64,000 nt of DNA from Ostrinia nubilalis (taxonomy: Eukaryota > Arthropoda > Insecta > Lepidoptera > Crambidae): contig NC_087099.1 in assembly GCF_963855985.1 (NCBI RefSeq), positions 13,670,001 through 13,734,000 of the forward strand, given 5' to 3'. This document shows positions 11,159 to 22,418 of the stretch, piece after piece. The notes under the pieces were generated by a model that ran no database searches, was not told the origin of the DNA, and saw only the letters and a list, made by a program, of their open reading frames with translations. The translations under genes were made by a program, and so were the position numbers. Each line of letters starts with the position of its first letter. Within the stretch, counting starts at the first letter, position 1.

Positions 11159-11428
11159 CTACCAATCGATCAACGTGGAAAGCATTGGGGGAGGCCTATG
11201 TTCAGCAGTGGACGTCCTATGGCTGAAATGATGATGATGATGGTTATGCTCTGCCATTGGTTCGTCAATTACCTTCATGTCCAGGTCCAGATGCATCGAC
11301 ACAGTGCACCTGCTATTAAGACTGCAACTCCACCTACCTTTGGTTCCCTTCCATCCACTCCGTTTTCTACACAAATACTTTTTGTAAAAAATATTTTTTT
11401 TTTCCACTTGTGAACTCGATTAGCTCCC
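11159..11428 (-). pseudogene. mod(mdg4): Decayed FLYWCH exon ending in a LINE tail
   Basis: Acceptor TCCCCAG precedes 11428 and the first codons (ELIEFTSGKK) match the 11730 and 12281 exons. The frame then runs into a ten-A tract (11394-11403) and stops at TAG. The rest of the finger (YLCRKRSG, RWSC, RCTVSMHLD, HNHH) is open only in another frame. After the His pair the sequence is the repeat tail found at 25744 and elsewhere (FSHRTSTAEHRPPP), so the native end is replaced. I infer a dead exon. Confidence 0.75.
11176..11246 (+). mobile_element. LINE 3'-tail fragment inside a FLYWCH exon
   Basis: TTGGGGGAGGCCTATGTTCA and GTGGACGTCCTATGGCTG followed by (ATG)n match the 3' ends at 25744 (inverse), 52220 and 52798. 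It replaces the 3' part of the 11159 exon. Confidence 0.75.
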
Positions 11429-11729
11429 CTGGGGACAATTTCAGAACATGACAAATCAGTGCAACAAAATTAGCTAATATTTGAATTAAGTAGGACAAGT
11501 TCCTATGCTCCAATGAAATATCAAGATTAATGTGGAAATAATGTTTTTATTATCTTAATTACATAATTTTGGTGTGATTTATTACATATTATTCAAGTTC
11601 AAATTAGAACACTTATGCTACGCTCACTGAAATACAGTTCAGACCAGTTTCAAGTTACAAATGAAACTCAAGTCAAGTCACATATCTCTTGCTCTGAAAC
11701 CTGATGACCAATCATCAACAATTTGGTTT

Positions 11730-11962
11730 TTAAACCCTCATATATTTTCCATTAAACGCCATAAGACGTGGCGGAGGATGGGTATGGATCCCTGATGGTT
11801 CTCCGATCACTGTCATGTTCGGATCTAAGTAAATAGCCACATAGCATCTACTGGTGTTGCTACAAAACCACCTGGCTTGGTTGGCTCTCCCACTTCTCTT
11901 TGTGTACAAGTACCCTCCGTACAGAAACAACTTTTTGCCATTTGTAAACTCAACTAGCTGCC
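11730..11962 (-). CDS. mod(mdg4): FLYWCH terminal exon, 76 aa
   Basis: Acceptor TCCCCAG precedes 11962. The frame gives QLVEFTNGKKLFLYGG, YLYTK, RWFC, RCYVAIYLD and HTHPP, ending GKYMRV. With 12281 (and the broken 11159) it forms a trio sharing the CCCCAG-GG acceptor, EFTNGKKLFL and YLYTKR. Spacing of about 0.55 kb points to local tandem duplication. Confidence 0.87.
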
Positions 11963-12280
11963 CTGGGGACAATAGAGTCAAGTCAAATATGTTCTATCAG
12001 AAGGTACATGGTCAAGCAAGGACTCAATTACTTTCAGATGCTTAACTACGACGATGTATATGTTCCTCCTCCTGTTATACGATCTCAACATAGTTATAGA
12101 ATAAATAGGTCTTACAATTTATTAAAATTAATACAAAACAACTTATTATACAAAAATACGAAAGTCCATTGCAGCATAGGCTGTTCTCATTGAATTGTGG
12201 GTGGAAAAATCTTCACACAATCTAATCTTAATTCACCTGAACCTCACGAGCAATAGACAGAGTTGGCCGTGATGTGACCT

Positions 12281-12519
12281 TCATATCCTCAGATATTTCC
12301 CATCATTAGTCATATGGAGATTGGGCGGAAGATGGGCGTGAAACCCTAATGGTCCTTCCACCACATTCAAGTCTTGATCCAAGTAAACAGTGGCAGAGCA
12401 CCTGCCAGTAGAGCTACAAGTCCATCTGACCTTGAAAGGGTTCTTCCCTGGCCGCTTTGTGTACAAGTACCCTTCGCACAAAAACAACTTTTTGCCATTT
12501 GTAAACTCGATCAACTTCC
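12281..12519 (-). CDS. mod(mdg4): FLYWCH terminal exon, 78 aa
   Basis: Acceptor GTCCCCAG precedes 12519. It encodes KLIEFTNGKKLFLCEG, YLYTK, RWTC, RCSATVYLD and HAHLP, ending DGKYLRI. It is the sister of 11730, with near-identical acceptor-proximal bases. The His pair is H-A-H. Confidence 0.87.
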
Positions 12520-12840
12520 CTGGGGACAAATTCACGTCAAAATAGTTAGAGTACTGAAACATAGAGAGTAGTTCGTAATTTGTAATACCTATTTAGATTA
12601 CTTTTTAGTTGGTATCGGTGAACCGAAAAAGTTTGATATTTTTTTATGAATCCTACTGTTGAGCAGGACATAGCTACTTCCACTAGTGATAAACCATTAA
12701 AAGTGGGTATCATATTTTATTATAATTAAAAAACAAATTAAAACTACTTATGTATAATATTAAGTTAAAAAAATATTCAATTGTCGTCTATGCGGAGCCG
12801 ATTTTAGCCAACGTTCGTTACTCAGTTCGTCAGGGACTAC

Positions 12841-12994
12841 AACCCGATCGAGCTCACTGGCTCACTGCGCACCTCGCTGGAATGCGACTCTCCCTCCTTC
12901 TTACCCCCAAACTTCCCCCCGCGTTTGCCCCGTCCGTATCGGAGCGTTGTTTTCACATCACGGCTGCCAAGTGCGCAGTTAATTCGACCGGGTT
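12841..12994. mobile_element. Short MITE, copy 2
   Basis: Ends AACCCGATCGAGCTCACTGG and GTGCGCAGTTAATTCGACCG pair as imperfect inverted repeats. The core (CACCTCGCTGGAATGCGACT...) matches the copy at 2290-2433. It sits about 30 bases beyond the stop of the 13027 exon. Confidence 0.7.
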
Positions 12995-13026
12995 GTACAA
13001 TGTATGTTGTACGTACATCTACAATA

Positions 13027-13298
13027 TCAACCGTAGTCAAAACTTGCTTTAGCCTTTGAAGTATTCGCCCGACTCAGCCTGCCATCTCTGGTAGGGTGCG
13101 TATGATGATGGAAGCGCTTCAGAATCCGCAAATCTATATCCGATACGTGGATATACATCTTGCAGTTTTTCCTGGTGCAACACCAACGATAGCTTAAAAA
13201 CTTATACCTAAACAATAACTCCTTCTTGTAAAATGGATATCCGTCTACTATAAGCACTTGTCGCCCATTTGAGCGTAAAAGGAGCTGAGCTATTTCAT
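13027..13298 (-). CDS. mod(mdg4): FLYWCH terminal exon, 89 aa
   Basis: Acceptor GTTTCAG precedes 13298. The frame reads EIAQLLLRSNGRQVLIV, YPFYKK, YRWCC, NCKMYIHVS and HTHPT, with a long basic segment (FRYKFLSYRW) between the aromatic core and the Cys. It ends in a divergent SKAKASFDYG tail. No close sister is present in the window. Confidence 0.82.
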
Positions 13299-14069
13299 CT
13301 GAAACAAACAGTTTGTTCTGAAAACAAAACTCTATTTGAAAAAATGAATCATTAGTACAAAGAACGGCGACTACGACCATCAGAAAGGAAAAAATAAAAA
13401 AGTATATTTTGCGTTTTGTAAAATTTTATTGAAATAAAAAAATAAAAGACACACAATTTATCACTAAAATAAGCAGGCAAAATGGTAATGAGTACAATAA
13501 AAATGGTAATAGTAACTACAACGCTAAATTAGCCTAACACATCGATATGTTTCAAAACTACGCAGTCGAAATTTCAATAAATGGATAAAATATGAGATCT
13601 AAAACATGAGATACACAAATTATATCACATACATCAAGCATGCAGTCTTAAAGTGGTAATAATAACTACGTAGGTGTTACTTAATACTAATTACTGTATA
13701 ATACTGGTTTTGTCACAAATGTTATCGAAAAAATATCACACAATACTATTGCTATAAAACTAACGTGAAATTCATCTACATTCTAAAACGGTATAAAAGA
13801 TATTATATCTTAAAGACACGATCTACAAAAGGCACTTTTTGATATCTCAGTGGTAAACACGAATGATTACATCAAAGCTAAGGCAAGGAAAATTTTCTAA
13901 TAATGACTCATTACTAATTTGTAATTAAAAAGATATAAATGCCATCGTATAAATGCATAATATCGAATATAAATGCTAGGGAATATCGAATACAAGTCTT
14001 AGGAGCTACCAATGATATGAAATTATTAGATAAAAGCGTACAGCCACAAAAACTATAAATTTTCTACGT

Positions 14070-14572
14070 TTAGTAGTCGGTAAAGACACTGTGAGCTACT
14101 AAGTAATCCTGTAGTGGCGTGAGAGAGTTAAAGTATGCCATGTTTTCCAGATCACTTTCTTGCTTCACGCGAACCCTGTTTGAAGATCCTCCATTCATTT
14201 CGTTTGCGTCGACAAAATGAGCTTGTCCGTTCATTTCACTATGGAAAGGATTTGGCAGACGGTTACCAGGACCAGCCTTAAACGATTTGTTATTGAGTTC
14301 ACTTTGAGTTAAAACCTTCAGTTTTCCAGCACTGGTACCGGTCTGCTTGATACCGTCTGGCTTCTTCTTCGAAGGCGGGTGGCTGTGGGTGATGTTGGCT
14401 TTGAGGACTTCCAGCTTGTCGGTGATGATGAGATGGGCCTTGCACTTCCACTTGGAACCGTAGGCGGTGCAGCTCCAACGATGGGCGTTGGTCCTGGCCT
14501 TCAAATGTTTGTAGAAGGTGAAGTTGTTGAGACGCAGGTTGATACGGCCGCTGGGGCGAAGGTAAAATTCAA
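14070..14572 (-). CDS. mod(mdg4): FLYWCH terminal exon with long C-tail, 166 aa
   Basis: Acceptor TTCCGCAG precedes 14572. It encodes EFYLRPSGRINLRLN, FTFYKH, HRWSC, WKCKAHLI and HSHPP by about residue 75. About 90 further residues follow, rich in Asn, Ser and Lys: SKKKPDG, a polar stretch and VKQESDLENM (the V-K-Q-E core fits a sumoylation site, psi-K-x-E). It ends HSVFTDY. It is the longest C-terminus among the FLYWCH exons. The length and low repetitiveness suggest a conserved, functionally distinct isoform. Confidence 0.85.
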
Positions 14573-15976
14573 CTGCGGAAGAATGTTCAAATTAGTTTTG
14601 TGATTAGACCTTCTTACCTTACCACTAAATTAACTTAAAATACATTTAATCAGGATTTTTTTCTTGTATAACCGATACCAGACCATTGGAATGTTGCAAG
14701 GGAATAAAATGAATGTACGAATAGTAGTTTGTCAGTTAATATACTTTTACTTTAAAATAAACATGATTTAAGCTGTACACTATACGATGGAGATATTCTA
14801 TTATTCTATTCATCCAAAGTTCCCAGATCGTTTATAAAGATCAAGGTTTATAGCAATAAAATAACTACAGTAATTTTATTGTATGCATAACACTTTTTTG
14901 TGTTGTTAAGACAAAATCCTTCATATTCATTTACTAAATGCCTTCACATTTTTAACATCTTTGTCTTAATAATTGGCAGTTTAGTGAAATTGAGAACATT
15001 GTTATAAATAATTACACAAGTAACTTATTATAACGGAGTATACACAAATATACTGATTTAATATGAACTAATTTTAGATTTAAAACTAATAAAACCAGAA
15101 TATACATTTTATTTAATAAACACACCTAATACTGTTATTTATTACCCGACCACGTCAATTTAACCATCATTTTAAAATAGCTTGTTTAAAGTAAAAGTTA
15201 CATGCGCGTTGAACACTTGTTTAAGTGTCGTCTTGGAACCAGCTTATATTTTTTTACAGTCGGGTAGTACTACGGATATTCGCCTCTCAGCTTTTATATC
15301 TCACTAAAGCGTACTTAAATAAAATTATTGCGACGTTAAATGATTATGCTTAAAATCTAAATACAAAGTTTTTTAAATATGTTACTTTTGATTAATAAAT
15401 AGAAAGTTTTTGAATTTTTTTTTAGTTAAGAGATCTTGTTAAAATAAAACGTTAATCCAAAATAAGCTCCACCCTATTGCCTTACGGAATATTATTGAAT
15501 ACTCAGCCACGTATTTCGATTTAGCGGCAGGCGGTAACGGCGAGCGTAGAAATGTAGCGTCAACGACTTTATTTACGTCGAGGGTTCATCTTTCAGATGA
15601 GCGAATTTTTGGCGCATAAGTTCGTTTTTGTCATAGAGACAACACGCAGAAGTAGACAATAGGCATGCACGCAGGCACGTCTTGTCCTGTGCTGTGAGCA
15701 AACTCTAAAGTAGTTCGCTAGCGTTTTTTCGAATGCTAAAGCGAGCATCAAATAATCCAAAAATACTCATCTGAAATATGGACTCTTTAAACTACGTGTC
15801 AAAATTAATTTCCTGATCGCTCCGCTATGTCCTGCCCGAGATAACGAAAAAAATAATATAGCAGAGCGTTTACGAAATCTATCACGAATGTAACTTTGTC
15901 TACAGGCACTGAATAAAAGTCGACATATTTTCTTATTGGGGCGACTAAGTATTTTCTTAAATAAGGAGTAACTTAG
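14573..15976. other. Non-coding spacer
   Basis: AT-rich, with no exon-like frame. Part of 15500-15900 is GC-richer but has no recognisable motif or splice pair. Confidence 0.45.
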
Positions 15977-16078
15977 TTAATCATCAGAAAAGTCGACTTT
16001 GCTCTGTATGCTAGTTATTTTCAAAGAAAACGGATTCAGCGCTTTTGTAGAACGGGTTTCCATTGTCCTCTTCTTGGC
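15977..16078 (-). CDS. Candidate small terminal exon joined to the 16418 exon
   Basis: Acceptor TTTGTTGCAG precedes 16078. The upstream FLYWCH exon ends at a donor in phase 0. Continuing that frame here gives AKKRTMETRSTKALNPFS... and a stop at 15977-15979 after 33 codons, ending DFSDD. The pairing is inferred from phase and position only. Another frame is also open for 21 codons. Confidence 0.45.
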   Translation of the reverse strand, partial: AKKRTMETRSTKALNPFSLKITSIQSKVDFSDD

Positions 16079-16254
16079 CTGCAACAAACGACACATTTGG
16101 TTAGTAGAAATATCAACGTTAGACAAAATAAAATAAGGTAATCTTTCACATAATTTAATCGAACTAACAAATAACTTGCAGGTTACAATGGCACTATAAC
16201 GAAAATGATGGGTTCTTAAATAAATATTGCGTTAACAAACGTCTAATACTTCTA

Positions 16255-16320
16255 TTTATTTGCTCCCAGAGGGATTCGAACCCGTGCGTTAACATCAGAT
16301 CAGGTCAGTTAGTCAGTGAC
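16255..16320 (-). repeat. Possible SINE relic (tRNA B-box)
   Basis: The minus strand has GGGTTCGAATCC, an RNA polymerase III B-box, without a complete tRNA fold or matching A-box. Probably a SINE fragment. Confidence 0.35.
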
Positions 16321-16417
16321 ACATACATTCAGTAAGCCATTGTTTTTATTTTTAAGTGGTTTACTTTTGTGCCATACTAGCATAAGAAATATCTAGTTTT
16401 ATAAATAAGCGTCTCAC

Positions 16418-16647
16418 CTGAGCCTTCTTGACATTCTGCAGCAGGTAATGCGAGGGCATGTGAGTGTGGTCTGTATGCGCTCGCACCACCATCATGTCAC
16501 GTGTGACGTGCAGGAAGCCCCTGCAGGACCTAGATCCCATCTGGGTGCAGCTCCACCGGAAGCCGTCCCTTAGGATTTTGTGCTGGTAGTATGTGTAGCC
16601 ATTGTGCATCAGCAGGAACTTCCCGTTCCGACCCTTCACCATGAGAA
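16418..16647 (-). CDS. mod(mdg4): FLYWCH exon with strong internal donor
   Basis: Acceptor CATTTTCAG precedes 16647. It encodes LMVKGRNGKFLLM, YTYYQ, FRWSC, SCRGFLHVT and HTHMP. At 16418 GCTCAG meets GTGAGA, a near-perfect donor in phase 0. Read-through continues to a stop at 16361 with an intron-like tail (RLFIKLDISYASMAQK). The donor makes this a two-exon variant end, the likely partner being 15977-16078. Confidence 0.8.
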
Positions 16648-17201
16648 CTGAAAATGTCACTGCGTTAACAAATGGAGGTTGGTGGAATTTTGGTGTCAAG
16701 CCAATAAGCAGGTTAAAGTTGTAAAATACTTCCTCGCAGCTATTGAGCACCTTTGGGATATGCTCATTACAGTTTTTATACATCGGACTACATTGCAGTG
16801 GTCAGTTCATTACAGGTTTTGTTGCACACCGAATTTGCGGTATATTTCGGTGACAATCGCAAAGCTTATTTCGATATCTGTTTAAATCTTACAACTTCCT
16901 TACATAATGGCAGAATTAGAATAGATAATATGGATCTTTTTTCACGAAAAGGAACAGGGCTACTTACTTAAAATAACATACTTCCCCATACGAATCATAA
17001 AAGTAGTTTGGGTGATATTAACGAGTCAAAATAAATCAAAGACTAGACAAATTAAATGTAATACAGTTGGTATTTAGGTACAATAGAATCGATCAAAATC
17101 TTTATGTGCTATGACAAATCTTGAATAAATAAAAGCTATTAGATAAAACAACTTGACGAATCGGTCATATACGAGATTGCGATTTTCGAGTTGGAGTGAC
17201 T

Positions 17202-17440
17202 TTAAATTCGCGTATACGTCCCGTCTTTTAGCATGCGGTACGACAGTGGCATATGGTTGTGGACGTAGTTCCCGCGCAGGACGGCCCCACTGTCGTTCGC
17301 GACGACATACGCCCCGCATTTCCTGGAGGAGTGCCTGCAGCATTTCCATCTCCACCCCACCTTCACCTTCCCATGCTTGAAGAACGAGTGGCCATCGCAC
17401 ATAAACAAAGTATTTCCATTGGTGCACTTAATGTACTGAC
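17202..17440 (-). CDS. mod(mdg4): FLYWCH terminal exon, 78 aa
   Basis: Acceptor ACTTTTCAG precedes 17440. The frame reads QYIKCTNGNTLFMCDG, HSFFKH, WRWKCC, KCGAYVVAN and HNHMP, ending DGTYTRI. The QYIK opening and the KHGKVKVG-RW core link it to the 18688-20167 group (QFIKM, EYIR). Confidence 0.87.
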
Positions 17441-17836
17441 CTGAAAAGTACACAATGTACACAATCAAATCCTTCATTTGAAGTTACTTCACAAAATTCC
17501 GCTTTGCCCATCTCTCTCAGTTGTCATGGAGTCCTGGTACGAGTAAGAGAAACAGATAGGTACAAGAATATTCGAACTGTGCTACAGTGTAGAGCTTCAT
17601 AATAAAGCAACCATTGATGAAAATAAAACAAAATTTTAGTTAAGCTATCATTTATTTATGGATGGACTATACCTTCATTATAGCAGACATAAAGATTTAT
17701 TTTGATAATAGCAAATCTCGCCGTCAACAGTAAAGCAAACTGATGTTGGCTTCATATTTCCTAATGTTTTACCTTAACCAGGACATGCATATACCTATGA
17801 CGATCTGCACAAGTCGCTTCTTTCTCTCTTTTTCTT

Positions 17837-18034
17837 TCAATAGTGGTTGTGGTCATCATGCAGCTTAAGGATAACATTTTCCTTGGACATATAGAAGTGC
17901 GCTCGACATTTTTGCGCCACCTGCTGGGAACATTTCCAACGAGTAGAGCCGAATCTCAGTGTTGAGTGTTTAGAATAAGTATGTATATCCATTGACGTAC
18001 GCAACAGTGCCACGCGTCCCGTAGATGATCTGTA
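17837..18034 (-). pseudogene. mod(mdg4): FLYWCH exon with a 1-nt insertion
   Basis: Acceptor TTTAACAG precedes 18034 and the frame opens QIIYGTRGTVAYVNGYTY. An extra T at 17978 then throws it into a stop two codons later. Skipping that base restores YSKHSTLRFG, RWKC, KCRAHFYM and HNHY to a stop at 17837. The break is minimal, so it is either recently dead, polymorphic or an assembly error. The restored end stops one residue after the second His. Confidence 0.75.
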
Positions 18035-18687
18035 CTGTTAAAATAAAAACAAAGCATATTCAATAGATAATTTATTTGGTGGGCTAAATACCACTTACAC
18101 ATACACACAACGTGACAACACACGAACAAAAACATTTCATATTTGGTAAAAAAGAGACTAGTTAAGTATAATATACGTAATTCAGTTATGGTCCATTCTT
18201 TCCGACAATTACTCGTAAAATTAGGACAAAAGTTACATTAATTTGCTACTTATTCATGTAAAATACATTAAGCGTGTATAAAAAAGCTCTTCTCTATTTC
18301 AACTGATTGTGATAAAATGCAATGACCTTAGGGTCATGTTTCGGGACTGTAATTAAGATCCAATTGTATATTGCAGTATATAAATTGATCCAACATGATG
18401 CGATAAAGATTTATATCTATCACTATGACAATTTGGTACTATACTAGGAACATATTTGCTAGTATGAAGCGATGCTGTCTGAGGGCTTAGTGTGAGTTTA
18501 CATCAATCGTCGTCACTAGTGAGCGCGTTAAAAAAAAATGAAGATTTTAGTTCTTGAAAGTTTCCGCTGTACAATCCGTCATACATTTAATATCACTTTT
18601 TTACGCAGTTGACATCGAGTGCGTTTGACGTAAATTCACACTACGCCCCCTGAATAATCTAGTTAAAGTTACATAGTATTTATTATT

Positions 18688-18929
18688 CTAATATTTGGTA
18701 TAGATCCCGCTGTCATTCTTGAAGTACTTGAAGGGAGCGTGCGTGTGCTCTTCGTTGCTCTTCAAGACGTATCCTTCTTCATCTGCTACAAGGAAAGCGG
18801 AACAGTTCTGGGAAAAGTGCCTGGTACACTGCCACCTGACTCCAGACTTCACTTTGTAGTGCTTGAAGTAGGTGTAGCTATTCCGCAAAGCCAATGTCTT
18901 GCCTTTCTTATCCATTTTTATAAACTCCA
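18688..18929 (-). CDS. mod(mdg4): FLYWCH terminal exon, 79 aa
   Basis: Acceptor GCTTTCAG precedes 18929. It encodes EFIKMDKKGKTLAL, YTYFKH, VRWQC, NCSAFLVAD and HTHAP, ending SGIYTKY. It shares the YKVKSGVRWQC core and the -CSAFLV- strand with 19565 and 20167. Confidence 0.87.
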
Positions 18930-19564
18930 CTGAAAGCAGAAGGAAGATTATGAAAAACATCATACCTACAGAAACTATTGCAAAATTGTTTTTTAATTGG
19001 AATGGTATTGTTTGGAACAATGGACTAAAAGCTTAGTTGATACGATTTATTCCTGAAATTGAAGTACCTAATGTAAAAATTGAAGTAAGAAAAAAACAAT
19101 ATGTGAAACATAGTGATTTATTTTCTTCATTATTATCTAGCTTAAGTCATAATCCAATATAAACACCAATTTACTTTAGGCGGCTGCATCTACTCCTACG
19201 AATAAGATTACAGTTAAGTAAAATGCTAGTGATTTGGAACTCTACTTAATAAAAAATCCTTATTAACAAAACGGTTATGATTGTATGTACCTGACTTTAA
19301 AGGAATAATGTGGACTAAAGTGTGGAAAAACAAAAGTATGGAACAAAGCACAGGACGAGGGTAATTCCATACTTTTGCTTCTAATTATACATAGGTATTG
19401 TCACTAAAAAGTGGCTGAAAATACTTGTATTTGATACAGAATGTAACAATAAATAATGGTTGCTAGCTATAGCGAGTCCCCAGCGTTTGTGAGATGATAA
19501 TAGTTACAACGGACATCGCGAGTTAGCCAGATGGAATGGATATCATTTTGTGGGCACTTGAGAC

Positions 19565-19806
19565 TCACACTCTAATATACGACCCGTCCCTATTCCTATA
19601 GTACTTCGACGGCGGATGACTATGGGTCTCGTTCCTCCTCCTGATGCAGCCGTCGTCGCTGATGATAAGGTGGGCTGAGCAGTTCTTGGACGCATGCATG
19701 GAGCACTGCCACCGTCTGGCTCCCACCTTCAACCGATAGTGCTTGCAATAGGTGAAACCGTTGAGGAAGACCAAATATCTGCCGTTATGTGTGCGTATAT
19801 ACTCCG
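19565..19806 (-). CDS. mod(mdg4): FLYWCH terminal exon, 79 aa
   Basis: Acceptor TTTTCCAG precedes 19806. The frame gives EYIRTHNGRYLVFLN, FTYCKH, RRWQC, NCSAHLIIS and HSHPP, ending DGSYIRV. Exon start is set by the acceptor, about ten codons upstream of the first Met. Confidence 0.87.
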
Positions 19807-20166
19807 CTGGAAAACAACTTGCACTTAGATTAAAGATTTCCCTTTGATGTTAAACAAATAAAGCCCAACGAAGTTGACAATGATGTTTCTTGTGATGAGA
19901 AGATATTGCAAGGTGATGATGCATCTGAGATACCTACTTCGATATCTATTGACGTTTTCTCCTAAATTATACAATGATTATTTATTTCCCGAATAGTAAA
20001 GTATTTTTGAACTGACTGAAGTTTCAATTTTTCATTTTCAAGAGTCACAAAAGTTTAGAATGAAGACCATATAATGATCAGATTACTTTTTTAATCTACA
20101 TTTGCAACAATTCTTAACAGTCTCTTATCAAAATAGCACTTATTACCATGTACTTTGAGTCTTAAC

Positions 20167-20405
20167 TTACACTTTACAATATATTCCTTCGGCACTGCGG
20201 TGGTATTTGCCTGGTGGGTGTGTGTGGTTCTCGACTTGTTTGACGTATGTCCCATCATAGCCCACTATGACGTAGGCATGACAGCTCTTCGAGGAGCACT
20301 GGGAGCACTTCCACCTAATCCCGGTCCTCAGTTCCCGATCCTTGCCGTAAGTGAAGCCGTTAAGCATCACTAAAGTGTTCCCATTCATCATCTTTATGAA
20401 TTGCG
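20167..20405 (-). CDS. mod(mdg4): FLYWCH terminal exon, 78 aa
   Basis: Acceptor TTTTTCAG precedes 20405. It encodes QFIKMMNGNTLVMLN, FTYGKD, IRWKC, SCHAYVIV and HTHPP, ending EGIYCKV. A close sister of 19565 and 18688. Confidence 0.87.
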
Positions 20406-20785
20406 CTGAAAAATTTAACTTCGGTATTTTAAACCAGTTACATATTCAAATAACATTGACATTTCTTTAGGATAAGGACTACAGACAGATGGTGATTCTA
20501 TTAAAGCCTGTATTGAGGACAGAAAATCAAGAGACAAATGATGGCACATTGTCTATTTAGCAACAAAAGTATTTCGATGTGAAAAAGGAAGATTGTTACG
20601 TTATTCCACATGTTTAAACTACATTGGACTATTATGATGAACATACTTGTACGCACGGACAACAGCACATCAAACTAAACACAGCGTCTTATCTCATTGT
20701 AATACAGGCTATTTCGCATCAAAAATGAAAAGTCTAATGTGCTCTCGACTGTACATAATCTAACCCAGTCCAGCGTTTGGTGGGG

Positions 20786-20997
20786 TTTATTCCACTCTGT
20801 TCACCTGGGTGAACAAAACAGATATTTTAATATCCTCATTTCACCTCGGTACCATAATTCCTAGATGAACAAGGGCGACCGCTTTAGTCGACCCAATTCA
20901 CCTGGAAAATGAAGTTGGGTGTAATACATAGTTCCGAGGTGAAATGAGGACACTAAAAATTTTATTTTGTTCACCCAGGTGAACCAAGTGGAGTAAA
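20786..20997. mobile_element. Hairpin MITE, 212 bp
   Basis: TTTATTCCACT...TTCACCTGGGTGAACAAAA on the left pairs with TTTTGTTCACCCAGGTGAAC...AGTGGAGTAAA on the right. The two arms also share TCCTCATTTCACCTCGG. No coding content. Confidence 0.75.
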
Positions 20998-21865
20998 TTT
21001 TGGTGGCGAAGGATTGCTGTGAAAGTTTAACCCTTCACTTATCCCAGATTTGAACTCGCTTTGAGTTCGACTTGCGACTAGTTGCGAACGATCGATCTAA
21101 TAGACCTGTCATTGCTTGTCTGACATTCATCCGGTCACTGCTCTACTCACTGGATGGACTGTTCAATAAATAATGATACTCTATTACAGTTGCTACACTA
21201 GTTATTGACTAGAAAATGGGTGAAGGGTTAAAGTTAACTAGGATCGGAATATTTTCCAGTTCTGTTTTCTATCAGAATTTTATTAATCAGTTGCACAGAG
21301 TTAAGTTTCAATTCAAATATATTAATTTTGTGTATATTATTTTTTAATTAGCAATACTTATTAATAGATTAATTTGTAATAAAACAATTTAAATAATATA
21401 GAAGAATAATTATTTAATAACGGAACAGGTCATAACTAATTCGGATTAATTAAACAAGTATAAAACTGTATTCATAATAATATCAAAATTGTGGACAACA
21501 TTTAAACCTACGAATTAAGAAAATATAAAAATAGCCAGTTTAAGGATCCAGTAATGCAGGAACAATACTGGACTGTCGTGTGAATACATCTAATGTATTT
21601 AAAATTCGAATTAAAAGTTCGAATGGATTGGTTTTTTGCAAACGGGATCTCCGTGTGATCGTTAAAATCCTGCAAAAAACGGGATGTATCCGTGGGAACA
21701 AGCCCATACAATCTTTGTTGCGCGATTGCGTTAAAAATAAACACTAGTCGAAATTCATGACCTAATGGTAACGGAACTATTCCCACCTCTCGTTCCTGCT
21801 GCACTGTGTAGCCAGGATCTACAGCTTGACCGCCAATAAAAACCCAACCAGTGAAGGTCAAAAGA
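20998..21865. other. Non-coding spacer
   Basis: Nothing recognised. The frame at 21508-21861 has no conserved motif, acceptor or exon-like phase. Confidence 0.4.
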
Positions 21866-22352
21866 CAATGCCGGAAATTGGCGTCTTTTTATTTCACGCG
21901 GCCATCGACCAAACTTTGTTTTTTGATTACAAAATAGTGTAATAAACCAAACTTACTATGACATGTATACCTCTAAACTCAGTCTGAACTGAGTTACGAG
22001 CATTACAAGTTTGATGGTTTTCATACTAGATTTGCTTTTAGCGCACAAAGTTTTGTAAGAAATTGCAACAAAATAGTGAGATTGTATGTGTAAACAAACA
22101 ATACCATCCATTAAAGGCTCCAGACATCAGTATGGAGCAGAATCAGCGCAATAAAAAAATAGCGCAATCTTTTGTTGCAATTTCTTGCAAAACTTGCGCA
22201 CAAAAAGCAAATCTAGTATGAAAATCATCAAACTTCTAATGCTCGTAACTCAGTTCAGACTGAGTTTAGAGGTATACATGCAATAGAAAGTTTGGTCGAT
22301 GGCCGCGCGAAAAAAAAAAGACGCCACTTTCCATACAAAATCTGGCATTGCC
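21866..22352. mobile_element. Long-TIR foldback MITE, about 487 bp
   Basis: About 190-base arms are complementary, for example GGCCATCGACCAAACTTT with AAAGTTTGGTCGATGGCC and AGATTTGCTTTT with AAAAGCAAATCT. The arms are not identical, so it is old. Confidence 0.75.
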
Positions 22353-22418
22353 ATTTGTCCCGGGGGTAAGTTAACTGACATTGGACCCGCAACGAAGATG
22401 ACCTAATAATGGTAGCTT

